This document shows positions 1 through 5,819 of a stretch of DNA of 5,965 nucleotides, piece by piece. The notes under the pieces are model-generated. The model saw nothing but the letters and a program-made list of their open reading frames with translations, was not told where the DNA came from and did not search any database. A program made the translations under genes and the position numbers. Source of the DNA: Spirochaetaceae bacterium (lineage in GTDB: Bacteria; Spirochaetota; Spirochaetia; Treponematales; Breznakiellaceae). The DNA lies in NCBI GenBank assembly GCA_031255115.1, contig JAIRTD010000133.1, forward strand, positions 1 to 5,965, given 5' to 3'. Numbering within the stretch: the first letter of the stretch is position 1; the number at the start of each line of letters is the position of its first letter.

Positions 1-3
1 GGA

Positions 4-57
4 TTAACCAATTTTTAACACTTCACTCATTCTCTCTTAACAGCGCCCCGGTACAGT
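4..57 (+). promoter_or_regulatory. Pho-box array and -10 element driving pstS
   Basis: Four hexamers sit at exact 11-bp steps: TTAACC (4-9), TTAACA (15-20), a degenerate CTCATT (26-31) and TTAACA (37-42). A -10-like TACAGT lies at 52-57, nine bases after the last box. Direct repeats with an 11-bp period that replace the -35 are the established design of PhoB/PhoP-type binding sites. The same arrangement recurs at 2254-2307 before pstC, which makes chance unlikely. Transcription would start near position 64, just ahead of the AAGGAG ribosome site (75-80). Binding by a PhoB-like regulator and induction by low phosphate are inference. The array may extend left of the window. Confidence 0.8.
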
Positions 58-88
58 AAGGCTATCTGATACACAAGGAGTAACAAGT

Positions 89-913
89 ATGAAAAGAATC
101 TTTATCGCCTTTCTCTTAACGGCCGCGTTTCTCGGTTCTGTTTTTTCGACACCAAAACAAGACCAGGGCGGAAGTACCGGCGCCTATACCATAACGCTTG
201 CCGGTTCCACTTCGGTAAGCCCTCTCATGGAACTCTTGACAGCAGAGTACAAAAACATACGGGGAAACGTGTCGTTTAACATCAGCGCCACAGGTTCGGG
301 AGACGGCATCAAGGCCGTTCCAGCCGAAACCGCCGAGATAGGAATGTCCAGCCGGGAATTAAGCCCCGCCGAAACCGGAACCGGTATTGACGAACATCTT
401 ATTGCCATTGACGGCATCGCGGTCATCGTCAACGCCGGAAATCCCGTCTCCAATCTAAGCATAGACCAGATACGGGATATTTATACCGGCGTCATTACCG
501 ACTGGAGCCAGGCCGGAGGCAGACCCGGCAGAATCGCCGTTGTCTCGCGGGAAAGCGGCTCAGGAACAAGAGGCGCCTTTGAAGAGATCGTCGCCTTTCA
601 GGACAGACTGGTTCTGGGCGCCGTCGAATTTGACGGCACCGGCGCGGTAAAAGCCGAAATTTCACGTAACGCCGGCGCCATAGGATATATCTCCCTCGGC
701 TCGGTGGACAATTCGGTAAAACCCCTGAACGTAGCCGGAGTCCCCGCCACCACCGCCAATGTGGTAAACGGCACATACAAAATCGCGAGACCCTTTCTCC
801 TCCTCACCAAAAAAGGCAGAACCCTCCACGCCGAAACACAGGCCTTTCTCGACTGGATCTTAACCGAAGCCGGACAGACCATCGTCAAGACAAGCTGGAT
901 TTCTGTAAAGTAA
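89..913 (+). CDS. pstS: PstS, phosphate-binding protein of the Pst ABC transporter
   Basis: This 274-residue extracytoplasmic solute-binding protein captures inorganic phosphate and delivers it to the PstCA channel. An N-terminal signal peptide is visible (MKR, then a hydrophobic core at about residues 4-19). Phosphate-binding loops typical of the PstS/PBP-like family are present: AGSTSV at 38-43, ATGSG at 67-71, and SRESGSGTR at 153-161 followed by an acidic helix start. GAIGYISLG at 196-204 is also typical of the family. The length is normal. The ATG has AAGGAG eight bases upstream. No lipobox cysteine exists in the signal region, so signal peptidase I cleavage near residue 20 is the simplest reading; that is unusual if the host is a spirochaete, where binding proteins are often lipidated. 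The gene is the first of the locus, has its own Pho-type promoter, and is followed by a strong hairpin, consistent with separate, higher expression than the membrane subunits. Identity is secure. Confidence 0.96.
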   Translation: MKRIFIAFLLTAAFLGSVFSTPKQDQGGSTGAYTITLAGSTSVSPLMELLTAEYKNIRGNVSFNISATGSGDGIKAVPAETAEIGMSSRELSPAETGTGIDEHLIAIDGIAVIVNAGNPVSNLSIDQIRDIYTGVITDWSQAGGRPGRIAVVSRESGSGTRGAFEEIVAFQDRLVLGAVEFDGTGAVKAEISRNAGAIGYISLGSVDNSVKPLNVAGVPATTANVVNGTYKIARPFLLLTKKGRTLHAETQAFLDWILTEAGQTIVKTSWISVK

Positions 914-920
914 AAAAGCG

Positions 921-963
921 GGGGAGTGAAGACCGGCGCGCATGCTCCGCATCTTCATTCCCC
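921..963. terminator. Strong stem-loop just downstream of pstS
   Basis: A 12-bp stem with one G-T wobble forms between 921-932 (GGGGAGTGAAGA) and 952-963 (TCTTCATTCCCC), starting eight bases after the pstS stop codon. On the + strand no T run follows, so it is not a textbook terminator for pstS and may instead protect the 3' end of its mRNA. On the - strand the stem is followed after three bases by six T (complement of 912-917), so it looks more like an intrinsic terminator for leftward transcription arriving from the lipoprotein gene side. Either or both roles are possible. Confidence 0.55.
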
Positions 964-1029
964 AGAACGAACCCAAAGATAAAAACCTGAACGCGCTCTT
1001 AGAAAAATGATTTAGATAAATCGGGCGCA

Positions 1030-1185
1030 TTTTTGGCGCTTCGCGCCAAAAACCGGGCTTTCCGGGGTTCCGCTTCGCTCCGTTCTTTGCGCGTTGCGCA
1101 AAGAACGCTTCGCGCCCCTCCAATCCCTTGCGCGGTATCAAGGGGCCTTGGCAGATCGAGCCACCCAACGGGCGGCCCGGAGCGC
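1030..1185. repeat. GC-rich palindromic intergenic block
   Basis: Two near-perfect palindromes stand close together. Positions 1030-1052 have a 10-bp stem (TTTTTGGCGC / GCGCCAAAAA) with loop TTC. Positions 1081-1107 have a 12-bp stem (CGTTCTTTGCGC / GCGCAAAGAACG) with loop GTT. Between and after them come short GC-rich motifs (CCGGGCTTTCCGG, GCTTCGCGCCCCTCC, CGGGCGGCCCG), up to the edge of the 105-bp repeat at 1186. Open frames across this block are interrupted or run through the hairpins and do not look like protein. It resembles a REP- or MITE-like interspersed element, but only one copy is in the window, so its repetitive nature is inference. Confidence 0.45.
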
Positions 1186-1290
1186 TATACTCCATAGATT
1201 TGAGTTTGTCAGGTGTGGAATTAGTTAATTCCTTACCTGACAAACACTTAAAATCGGAATTCTCTGACAATTTCAAATTGTCAGAGAATA
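1186..1290. repeat. 105-bp two-hairpin repeat, copy A
   Basis: This stretch is identical base for base to 5859-5963. It contains two hairpins. The first spans 1204-1245: outer 11-bp stem GTTTGTCAGGT / ACCTGACAAAC, a 2x2 internal loop, and inner stem GGAATT / AATTCC with loop AGTT. The second spans 1259-1289: a perfect palindrome of 15-base arms (ATTCTCTGACAATTT and its complement) around C1274. No T run follows, so simple rho-independent termination is not indicated. Both copies lie 3' of phosphate genes. An interspersed intergenic element is the best reading; it could serve as an mRNA 3' end or a transcription barrier. Confidence 0.85.
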
Positions 1291-1298
1291 TATCAAGT

Positions 1299-1337
1299 GA
1301 GCTTGTTCCAAAACCCGGTTAGTTTCGGAACAGGCTC
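1299..1337. other. Stem-loop between the 105-bp repeat and the lipoprotein gene
   Basis: GAGCTTGTTCC (1299-1309) pairs with GGAACAGGCTC (1327-1337) over 11 bp with one G-T wobble. The stem extends inward by AAAC / GTTT (1311-1314 and 1322-1325) after a mismatch. Four bases later is AAAAAAATTTT (1342-1352). On the - strand this T-rich run comes before the stem, not after it, so the hairpin is not a classic terminator for the lipoprotein gene, although it is the first strong structure past that gene's stop codon. Confidence 0.45.
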
Positions 1338-1371
1338 TTGGAAAAAAATTTTATGGTGTATCCCTATGTCA

Positions 1372-1779
1372 CTATTTTGTAAAAACTCCGTTATATTTGG
1401 ATTTTGCAACACCCTTTTGTACATAATTTGTTATTGTCAAGGTCTGATTATTATTTGACAATTCAAAATTAAAACTGAATGCTTCACCACCATATCCAGG
1501 CCAAATACCAGTAATGGTATTAGCGGTTACGGTACTAATATTCAAATTCAGAGAATATATCTCAACCGCTTTTTCAGAGCCGTGGTTTTCAAATTTACAA
1601 AACCTATTATCAGAGGATTTCCATGTCCCAAGCAATAGTGACCAAACATTACTGCCGCCGCCGCTACCGCCATTACCGCCACCGTTACCACCGCCGCCAC
1701 CAGTCCCGGTATCACATCCAGCCAAAACAAACCCACAAACCAAAAGAACACCAATACTCACAAACCATTTCCGTTTCAT
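1372..1779 (-). CDS. Small glycine-rich lipoprotein, function unknown
   Basis: A 135-residue predicted lipoprotein. The basic start (MKRKW) is followed by a hydrophobic core and a lipobox Leu-Ala-Gly-Cys ending at Cys22, which predicts signal peptidase II processing and membrane anchoring. Next comes a flexible linker of Gly with Asn and Ser (about residues 25-43), then a compact region rich in Thr, Ser, Asn and alternating hydrophobics (LLLGTWKSSDNRF at 48-60, FSFNFELSNNNQTLTI at 101-116) that suggests a small beta-sheet domain, perhaps lipocalin-like. I do not recognise a specific family. The ATG at 1779 is preferred over an in-frame TTG at 1785 because AAGGAAGGG (complement of 1788-1796) sits eight bases from the ATG but only two from the TTG. 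It is antisense to the pst genes and AT-richer than they are, so it looks like an unrelated accessory gene. No link to phosphate uptake is shown. Confidence 0.8.
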   Translation of the reverse strand: MKRKWFVSIGVLLVCGFVLAGCDTGTGGGGGNGGGNGGSGGGSNVWSLLLGTWKSSDNRFCKFENHGSEKAVEIYSLNLNISTVTANTITGIWPGYGGEAFSFNFELSNNNQTLTITNYVQKGVAKSKYNGVFTK

Positions 1780-1796
1780 TTTCAAAACCCTTCCTT

Positions 1797-2253
1797 CATA
1801 TTGATTTTGGGGAACATACCTTCCCCATTATGGAATAAGCGCTGAGAGCATAGGGCCAAACGGAACCTGTATTTTTCGCTCGCCGGGACGGAAAAGCAAT
1901 AGTAGATACGTACCCCGTAGTCGCTGCGGGATCATAAAAAGAACGCTTAAAAGTATATGCGGCGTTTTGTATGCCGTAAGACGGCATAGCTTCACGGAAG
2001 CATGAGAGTTTACAAACAAAGGACAATGACCGGTACGGTATATTGGAAAGTACAGCTAAATGAAATTCATGCGAGACGGGGGGGGGGGTAATCCGTTATA
2101 GCATATAGACTTACGAGCATTTTACCTTAAGCAATCCTCTTCATAACGTTTATAAGAAAACACGAATCTTTTGTAGTTTATTATGAATTATTTTGAGTGT
2201 CAAGCGCATTTGGTAACAGTTTAAAATAAGGCATATCGGAGACGGGCCGTTTT
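1797..2253. other. Intergenic region without a convincing gene
   Basis: About 460 bases separate the lipoprotein gene from the pstC promoter. A leftward frame with a TTG start (2026 to 1796, 76 codons) stays open and ends 16 bases before the lipoprotein start, but it has no clear ribosome site and no motif I recognise, so I do not call it a gene. It may be a decayed gene fragment or the leader of the lipoprotein mRNA. Visible structure: GGGGAA / TTCCCC hairpin at 1809-1826, an 8-bp palindrome TATGCCGT-AAG-ACGGCATA at 1970-1988, the small palindrome ATGAAATTCAT at 2060-2070, and a run of 11 G at 2078-2088. The part from 2089 to 2240 is AT-rich with no recognised element. Confidence 0.5.
2078..2088 (+). 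repeat. Homopolymer tract of 11 G
   Basis: Eleven consecutive G, the only such run in the window, lie about 165 bases upstream of the pstC Pho boxes and directly after the palindrome ATGAAATTCAT. Runs of this length are slippage-prone, and in Treponema pallidum poly-G tracts near promoters of tpr genes are known to vary and alter expression. Here the tract lies in no credible reading frame: from the nearby ATG codons (2060 and 2069), all three phases close within a few codons after the tract. Any switch would therefore act on transcription or RNA. A role is inference. Confidence 0.85.
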
Positions 2254-2307
2254 TTAACCAAATCTTAACAATTCGCTCACCTTGTTTTAACAGTGCGGGG
2301 CTATGGT
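2254..2307 (+). promoter_or_regulatory. Pho-box array and -10 element driving pstCAB-phoU
   Basis: TTAACC (2254-2259), TTAACA (2265-2270), a degenerate CTCACC (2276-2281) and TTAACA (2287-2292) recur at exact 11-bp steps. A -10-like TATGGT sits at 2302-2307, nine bases after the last box, the same gap as in the pstS promoter. Hand alignment of 4-57 with 2254-2307 gives 38 of 54 identical bases, concentrated in the boxes and poor in the gaps, as expected for selected regulator contacts. Transcription would start near 2314, leaving a very short leader before the pstC ribosome site. Control by a PhoB/PhoP-type regulator under low phosphate is inference. Confidence 0.82.
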
Positions 2308-2334
2308 CTTTTCATCTTGAATAGGGGAGGGGCC

Positions 2335-3525
2335 ATGCTTGACCGCCTGAGCGCCGATGTTTTTTTTAGGCACCTGTTCCGGGTGATGTCCCTCAGCTCT
2401 GTGCTTGCGCTGGCTTCCATCCTGGTCTTTGTATGTGTCCAGGGCGCGGGGCCTTTTATGTTTCCGACGGCAAAGGGAATACGCGTCGTGCCTGAACGGG
2501 TCGAAGAAATTACCGTAAACGGCGAAGTCTACAAAAATCACACAACTTTTATCAATATCCCGCCTGATACTTCTTTGATTTCCATACAGTATGTTGCCGG
2601 AGGCCGTTCCGGTTCTCTTGAGATAGCGGTAAACAACGCGGAAAAGGATCCCGAAGAAATTCTTGAGTTTACCGGAAACGACGAAGGCGAAATAACGTAT
2701 CCCCAGGCCTATACCTTTACCGTAAGCTGCTATCCGGGTCCCTTGCCGGGCCTGTCGTCCCGGATACATATCCTGCTTCCTGAAAGACCTTATAATTTTT
2801 TCCGCTTTATAGGCGGTCTTGAATGGCGTCCGAGTTACAATAAACTCTACGGCATACTGCCCATGATAGTGGGCACGGTCGTCGTAAGTTTTGCCGCCAT
2901 TCTTTTGGGTCTGCCCCTGGCGCTTCTTTCCGCTGTGTTTCTCGCCGAATTTGTCCCGCCGAAACCGGCCGCCCTTATCAGAAGCGGTATAGAACTCTTG
3001 GCCGGAATTCCATCGGTGGTGTACGGGTTCTTCGGCCTCATGGTCATTGTTCCCTGGGTAAAAAACAGCTTTGGCGTCGCGTCGGGGAACGGCCTTCTTG
3101 CCGCCGCCATGGTTCTTGGGGTGATGATACTGCCCACGGTAATCATCATTGCCGAAAGTTCCATCAGGGCTGTTCCGCTTTCCATACGGGAAGCGTCCCT
3201 GTCTTTGGGCGCGAGTAAAATGCAGACCGCCTGGGCAGCGGCGCTGCCCCACGCCAGGTCGGGGGTAATGGCCGGGGTGATTCTGGGAATATCCAGAGCA
3301 GTAGGAGAAACCATGGCGCTTATTCTTGTGGCCGGAAATTCACCCCAGCTTGTACGGAGTCTTACCGGCAGCATACGCACCCTTACCGCCACCATCGCCC
3401 TTGAGATGGGCTACGCCGAAGGCCGGCACAGCGAGATGCTTTTTTCGATAGGCGTGGTGCTGTTCGTCCTTATTCTTTCCCTTAACGGCAGTATCCTCTT
3501 TATGAGACGGGAAACCCGGCAATGA
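2335..3525 (+). CDS. pstC: PstC, phosphate ABC transporter permease with an enlarged periplasmic loop
   Basis: Inner-membrane permease subunit that pairs with PstA to form the phosphate channel. The 396 residues begin with one membrane segment (about 17-38), then an insert of about 100 residues (about 44-152), then the usual PstC core: FIGGLEWRPSYNKLYGILP near 158-176, ELLAGIPSVVYGFFGL at 220-235, and the EAA-type cytoplasmic loop that docks PstB (REASLSLGA at 285-293, SRAVGETMA at 320-328), with five further membrane segments. Many PstC proteins have around 300 residues, so the insert explains the extra length; it is hydrophilic, Thr/Val/Ile-rich and probably beta-structured. The start chosen is the ATG at 2335, behind AGGGGAGGGG (2323-2332). 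A GTG at 2293 is in frame but abuts the last Pho box, upstream of the predicted -10 and transcript start, so it is unlikely. The stop codon overlaps the pstA start (ATGA), implying translational coupling. Confidence 0.95.
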   Translation: MLDRLSADVFFRHLFRVMSLSSVLALASILVFVCVQGAGPFMFPTAKGIRVVPERVEEITVNGEVYKNHTTFINIPPDTSLISIQYVAGGRSGSLEIAVNNAEKDPEEILEFTGNDEGEITYPQAYTFTVSCYPGPLPGLSSRIHILLPERPYNFFRFIGGLEWRPSYNKLYGILPMIVGTVVVSFAAILLGLPLALLSAVFLAEFVPPKPAALIRSGIELLAGIPSVVYGFFGLMVIVPWVKNSFGVASGNGLLAAAMVLGVMILPTVIIIAESSIRAVPLSIREASLSLGASKMQTAWAAALPHARSGVMAGVILGISRAVGETMALILVAGNSPQLVRSLTGSIRTLTATIALEMGYAEGRHSEMLFSIGVVLFVLILSLNGSILFMRRETRQ

Positions 3526-4373
3526 AAAAAGCGCGAAAAATCCGTGACGGCCTTCTATACGGGATTATGGCAGCGGCCCTTGTACTGGTCGCCGTTATAC
3601 TGCTTTTAATCCTTGCCTATATACTTGTCCTGTCGGCGGGTTTCCTGAATCTTTCTTTTGTTTTTGCCCCGCCTGAAAACGGCGGTATCTTTCCCATGGT
3701 GATTACCACCTTTTATGTCGTGGCGGTCTCGCTGGCGATCGCCCTTCCCGCGGGAATAATGACGGCGATTTTTCTCAACGAATATTCAGGCAATACCCCT
3801 GTCGTCGGCCTGCTCCGCCTGGCCATAGAAACCCTCGCGGGTGTTCCGTCCATCATCTACGGCCTCTTTGGGCTTCTGGTATTCTGCCGTGTTTTTAAGT
3901 TCGGCCAGTCCATCATAGCCGGGGCGTTCACCTTAAGCATCATGATTCTTCCGGTAATCATACGGACTGTAGAAGAATCCCTTAAAACCATTCCCGCCTC
4001 TTTCCGGGAAGGAAGCCTGTCCCTGGGGGCGACGCAGTTTCAGACTATCTTCTTTGTGGTCATGCCCCAGGCTCTGCCGGGCATTGCCGGTTCGGCGATT
4101 CTTGCCATAGGCAGGGTGGTAGGAGAATCCGCTCCGGTACTGCTTACCGTGGGGATTACGCGCAATCTTCCAAAATCAATTTTTGAATCCGGGCGCACCC
4201 TGACCATACATCTTTACTATTTGACAAAAGAAGCTATCAGCCCCGACGATTTCGGCATAGCCTTTGCCACAGCCGGGATACTCATCATCGTTGTACTCTT
4301 AATCAATTCGGCGGCAAAGCTTATTACCTGGGCCTTCAAAAATCGAAGTCGCACAAAAACCTCAAATTTTTAA
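3522..4373 (+). CDS. pstA: PstA, phosphate ABC transporter permease
   Basis: Second permease half of the phosphate channel, 283 residues, a normal length. A hydrophobic segment near residues 11-38 is followed by a short external loop (FAPPENGGIFPM, 48-59) and the binding-protein-dependent transport permease core: ETLAGVPSIIYGLFGLLVF at 103-121 (matching the equivalent PstC stretch), the EAA-type loop FREGSLSLGA at 161-170 with MPQALPGI at 181-188, and GRVVGESAPVLLT at 197-209. A last membrane helix at about 246-263 precedes a basic cytoplasmic tail. The ATG overlaps the pstC stop as ATGA and lacks a strong ribosome site of its own, so translation is probably coupled to pstC. pstB starts 27 bases downstream. 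Confidence 0.96.
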   Translation: MKKARKIRDGLLYGIMAAALVLVAVILLLILAYILVLSAGFLNLSFVFAPPENGGIFPMVITTFYVVAVSLAIALPAGIMTAIFLNEYSGNTPVVGLLRLAIETLAGVPSIIYGLFGLLVFCRVFKFGQSIIAGAFTLSIMILPVIIRTVEESLKTIPASFREGSLSLGATQFQTIFFVVMPQALPGIAGSAILAIGRVVGESAPVLLTVGITRNLPKSIFESGRTLTIHLYYLTKEAISPDDFGIAFATAGILIIVVLLINSAAKLITWAFKNRSRTKTSNF

Positions 4374-4400
4374 ACAAGTCCAAAGGATGGGAAAATCAGC

Positions 4401-5156
4401 ATGACAGTCAACAAGATTGAAGTAAACAGCCTGGATTTTTTTTACGGGGAGTTTCAGGCTCTTAAAAACATCAATTTTTTCCTTGCCCGCGGGGAAGTCG
4501 CCGCCCTCATAGGCCCATCGGGCTGCGGAAAATCAACGTTTATACGGATACTCAACCGCATGAACGACCTTATTCCGTCATGTCGTTTAACGGGGAGCGT
4601 TCTGCTCGACGGCGAAGATATTTACGGAAGCATGGATGTAACGGAACTAAGAACCAGGGTAGGCATGGTATTCCAAAAACCGAACCCCTTCAACATGAGT
4701 ATTTTTGACAATGTCGCCTACGGCAGAAGAATGCAGGGGCTTTGTAAGAGACAGGCCCTCGAAGAACTGGTCGAAGCGTCCCTTGTCCGGGCGGCCCTCT
4801 GGGATGAGGTAAAGGACAGGCTTAAAAAACCGGCCTTGAGTCTTTCGGGCGGTCAGCAACAGCGGCTCTGCATTGCCCGCAGTATTTCCATGGAACCGGA
4901 AATCATTTTAATGGACGAACCGACCAGCGCCCTTGATCCCATTGCCACAGGCAAGATAGAAGAACTTATCGGCGAACTTAAAAAAGACTACAGCATTATC
5001 ATTGTAACCCACGCCATGCACCAGGCGGCGCGTCTGAGCGGCAAGACGGCGTTCTTTCTTTTGGGAGAACTTATTGAGTACAGCGATACGAGGACGCTTT
5101 TTACCAACCCCGGAGACAAGAGAACCGAAGATTATATTTCAGGGAGGTTCGGTTAG
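4401..5156 (+). CDS. pstB: PstB, ATP-binding subunit of the phosphate ABC transporter
   Basis: Cytoplasmic ATPase, 251 residues, which works as a dimer under PstC and PstA to power phosphate import. All nucleotide-binding motifs are intact: Walker [10 protein letters not shown] (38-46), Q-loop FQKPNPF with Gln92, signature LSGGQQQR (148-155), Walker B IILMDE with catalytic Glu173, D-loop SALD (176-179), and switch His204 in [19 protein letters not shown] and the C-terminal DYISGRFG are characteristic of PstB rather than of other ABC ATPases. The start is the ATG at 4401; upstream purine-rich sequence (AAAGGATGGG, 4382-4391) provides a ribosome site of moderate quality. It follows pstA by 27 bases, and its stop codon directly abuts the phoU start. 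The protein appears fully functional. Confidence 0.97.
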   Translation: MTVNKIEVNSLDFFYGEFQALKNINFFLARGEVAALIGPSGCGKSTFIRILNRMNDLIPSCRLTGSVLLDGEDIYGSMDVTELRTRVGMVFQKPNPFNMSIFDNVAYGRRMQGLCKRQALEELVEASLVRAALWDEVKDRLKKPALSLSGGQQQRLCIARSISMEPEIILMDEPTSALDPIATGKIEELIGELKKDYSIIIVTHAMHQAARLSGKTAFFLLGELIEYSDTRTLFTNPGDKRTEDYISGRFG

Positions 5157-5819
5157 ATGGAAAACAAACGGATGATTTTTTCCGAAGAACTTGCCCTTGT
5201 GCGTCACGACATTCTTGTCATGGCGTCCCTGGTCGAGGAAGGTCTTGGAAAGGCCCTGGCCGCCTTTCAGACTAACGACAAGGAGCTGGCAAAAACCGTC
5301 AAGAAGGCCGACGCCAATGTCAACGCGATGCAGCTCAAGATAGAAGACGAGGTAGTCGTACTTATTGCCACCCAGCAGCCGGTCGCCAGGGATCTTAGAG
5401 AAATTTTTACTATATTGAAGATTACCTCAAACCTTGAACGGGCGGGGGATCATGCGGTACACTTGGCAAAGACGGCGATAAAACTTTCGGGCAAAATATC
5501 GTTTCGCGCAATGGAGCGCCTGGAACGTATGGTAAAGACCAGCCAGGAAATGATTCGCGGGGCTGTTTCGGCGTATCAGAAACAGGACGCTGAGACAGCG
5601 CGGCAGGCCGCCGCCCTGGACGACGACATTGACGGCGAGCATAAAAAGATTTCCGAGGAGATATTAAAGCTGATGAAAAAGCGCCCTGAGTTATTGAAAA
5701 AGGCCCTTCGTTTTCTCCATACCTCAGGGGATATTGAACGGGTAGGGGATCATATCACCAATATTTGCGAGGCGATAATTTATATGATAGAGAGCAGGCA
5801 CGAGGAGTTAAATGAATAA
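5157..5819 (+). CDS. phoU: PhoU, phosphate-signalling regulator of Pst and the Pho system
   Basis: PhoU is a cytoplasmic metal-binding protein that connects Pst transporter activity to the PhoR-type sensor kinase and keeps the Pho response off when phosphate is plentiful (known from other bacteria). The 220 residues contain two similar helical-bundle repeats, each with the family's E-x-x-x-D metal motif: LERAGDH with Glu94 and Asp98, and IERVGDH with Glu194 and Asp198. The first repeat also carries the conserved QQPVARDLR segment (73-81). Length is close to typical. The ATG follows the pstB stop with no gap and has a strong AGGGAGG site (5141-5147) nine bases upstream, inside the end of pstB. 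It is the last gene of the operon visible here. A phoB/phoR pair does not follow before the window ends. Confidence 0.96.
   Translation: MENKRMIFSEELALVRHDILVMASLVEEGLGKALAAFQTNDKELAKTVKKADANVNAMQLKIEDEVVVLIATQQPVARDLREIFTILKITSNLERAGDHAVHLAKTAIKLSGKISFRAMERLERMVKTSQEMIRGAVSAYQKQDAETARQAAALDDDIDGEHKKISEEILKLMKKRPELLKKALRFLHTSGDIERVGDHITNICEAIIYMIESRHEELNE

Noticed and set aside
860..1276. Leftward open frame of 138 codons overlapping the end of pstS
   Set aside because: It runs antisense through pstS, through the post-pstS hairpin, the GC-rich palindromes and most of the 105-bp repeat; no ribosome site or family motif; best explained as chance openness of repeat DNA.
1186..1290. CRISPR-like or tandem repeat interpretation of the 105-bp element
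   Set aside because: Only two copies 4.7 kb apart, no spacer array and no cas genes.
1433..1461. Inverted repeat TTGTCAA / TTGACAA inside the lipoprotein gene
   Set aside because: 7-bp arms with a 15-base loop in AT-rich coding DNA are expected by chance; it shares only the short TTGTCA word with the 105-bp repeat.
1623..1838. Rightward frames opposite the lipoprotein gene rich in His/Arg/Tyr or Pro
   Set aside because: The odd composition is the complement of the Gly/Asn linker codons; no start signals.
2060..2101. Tiny frame through the poly-G tract (13 codons from the ATG at 2060)
   Set aside because: All three phases of the tract close within a few codons, and there is no downstream gene to switch; not a credible coding contingency locus.
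2293..2334. GTG at 2293 as the pstC start, adding 14 residues
   Set aside because: It abuts the last Pho box and lies upstream of the predicted -10 and transcript start; the ATG at 2335 has a strong AGGGGAGGGG ribosome site.
2287..3252. Leftward open frame of 321 codons opposite pstC
   Set aside because: Fully antisense to a confidently identified pstC; basic, low-complexity composition typical of a shadow frame; no recognisable domain.
4387..4404. Five-codon mini-frame (MGKSA) ending in an ATGA overlap with the pstB start
   Set aside because: Too short to judge; ATG and TGA arise within a purine-rich ribosome-site region, so chance is the simplest explanation.
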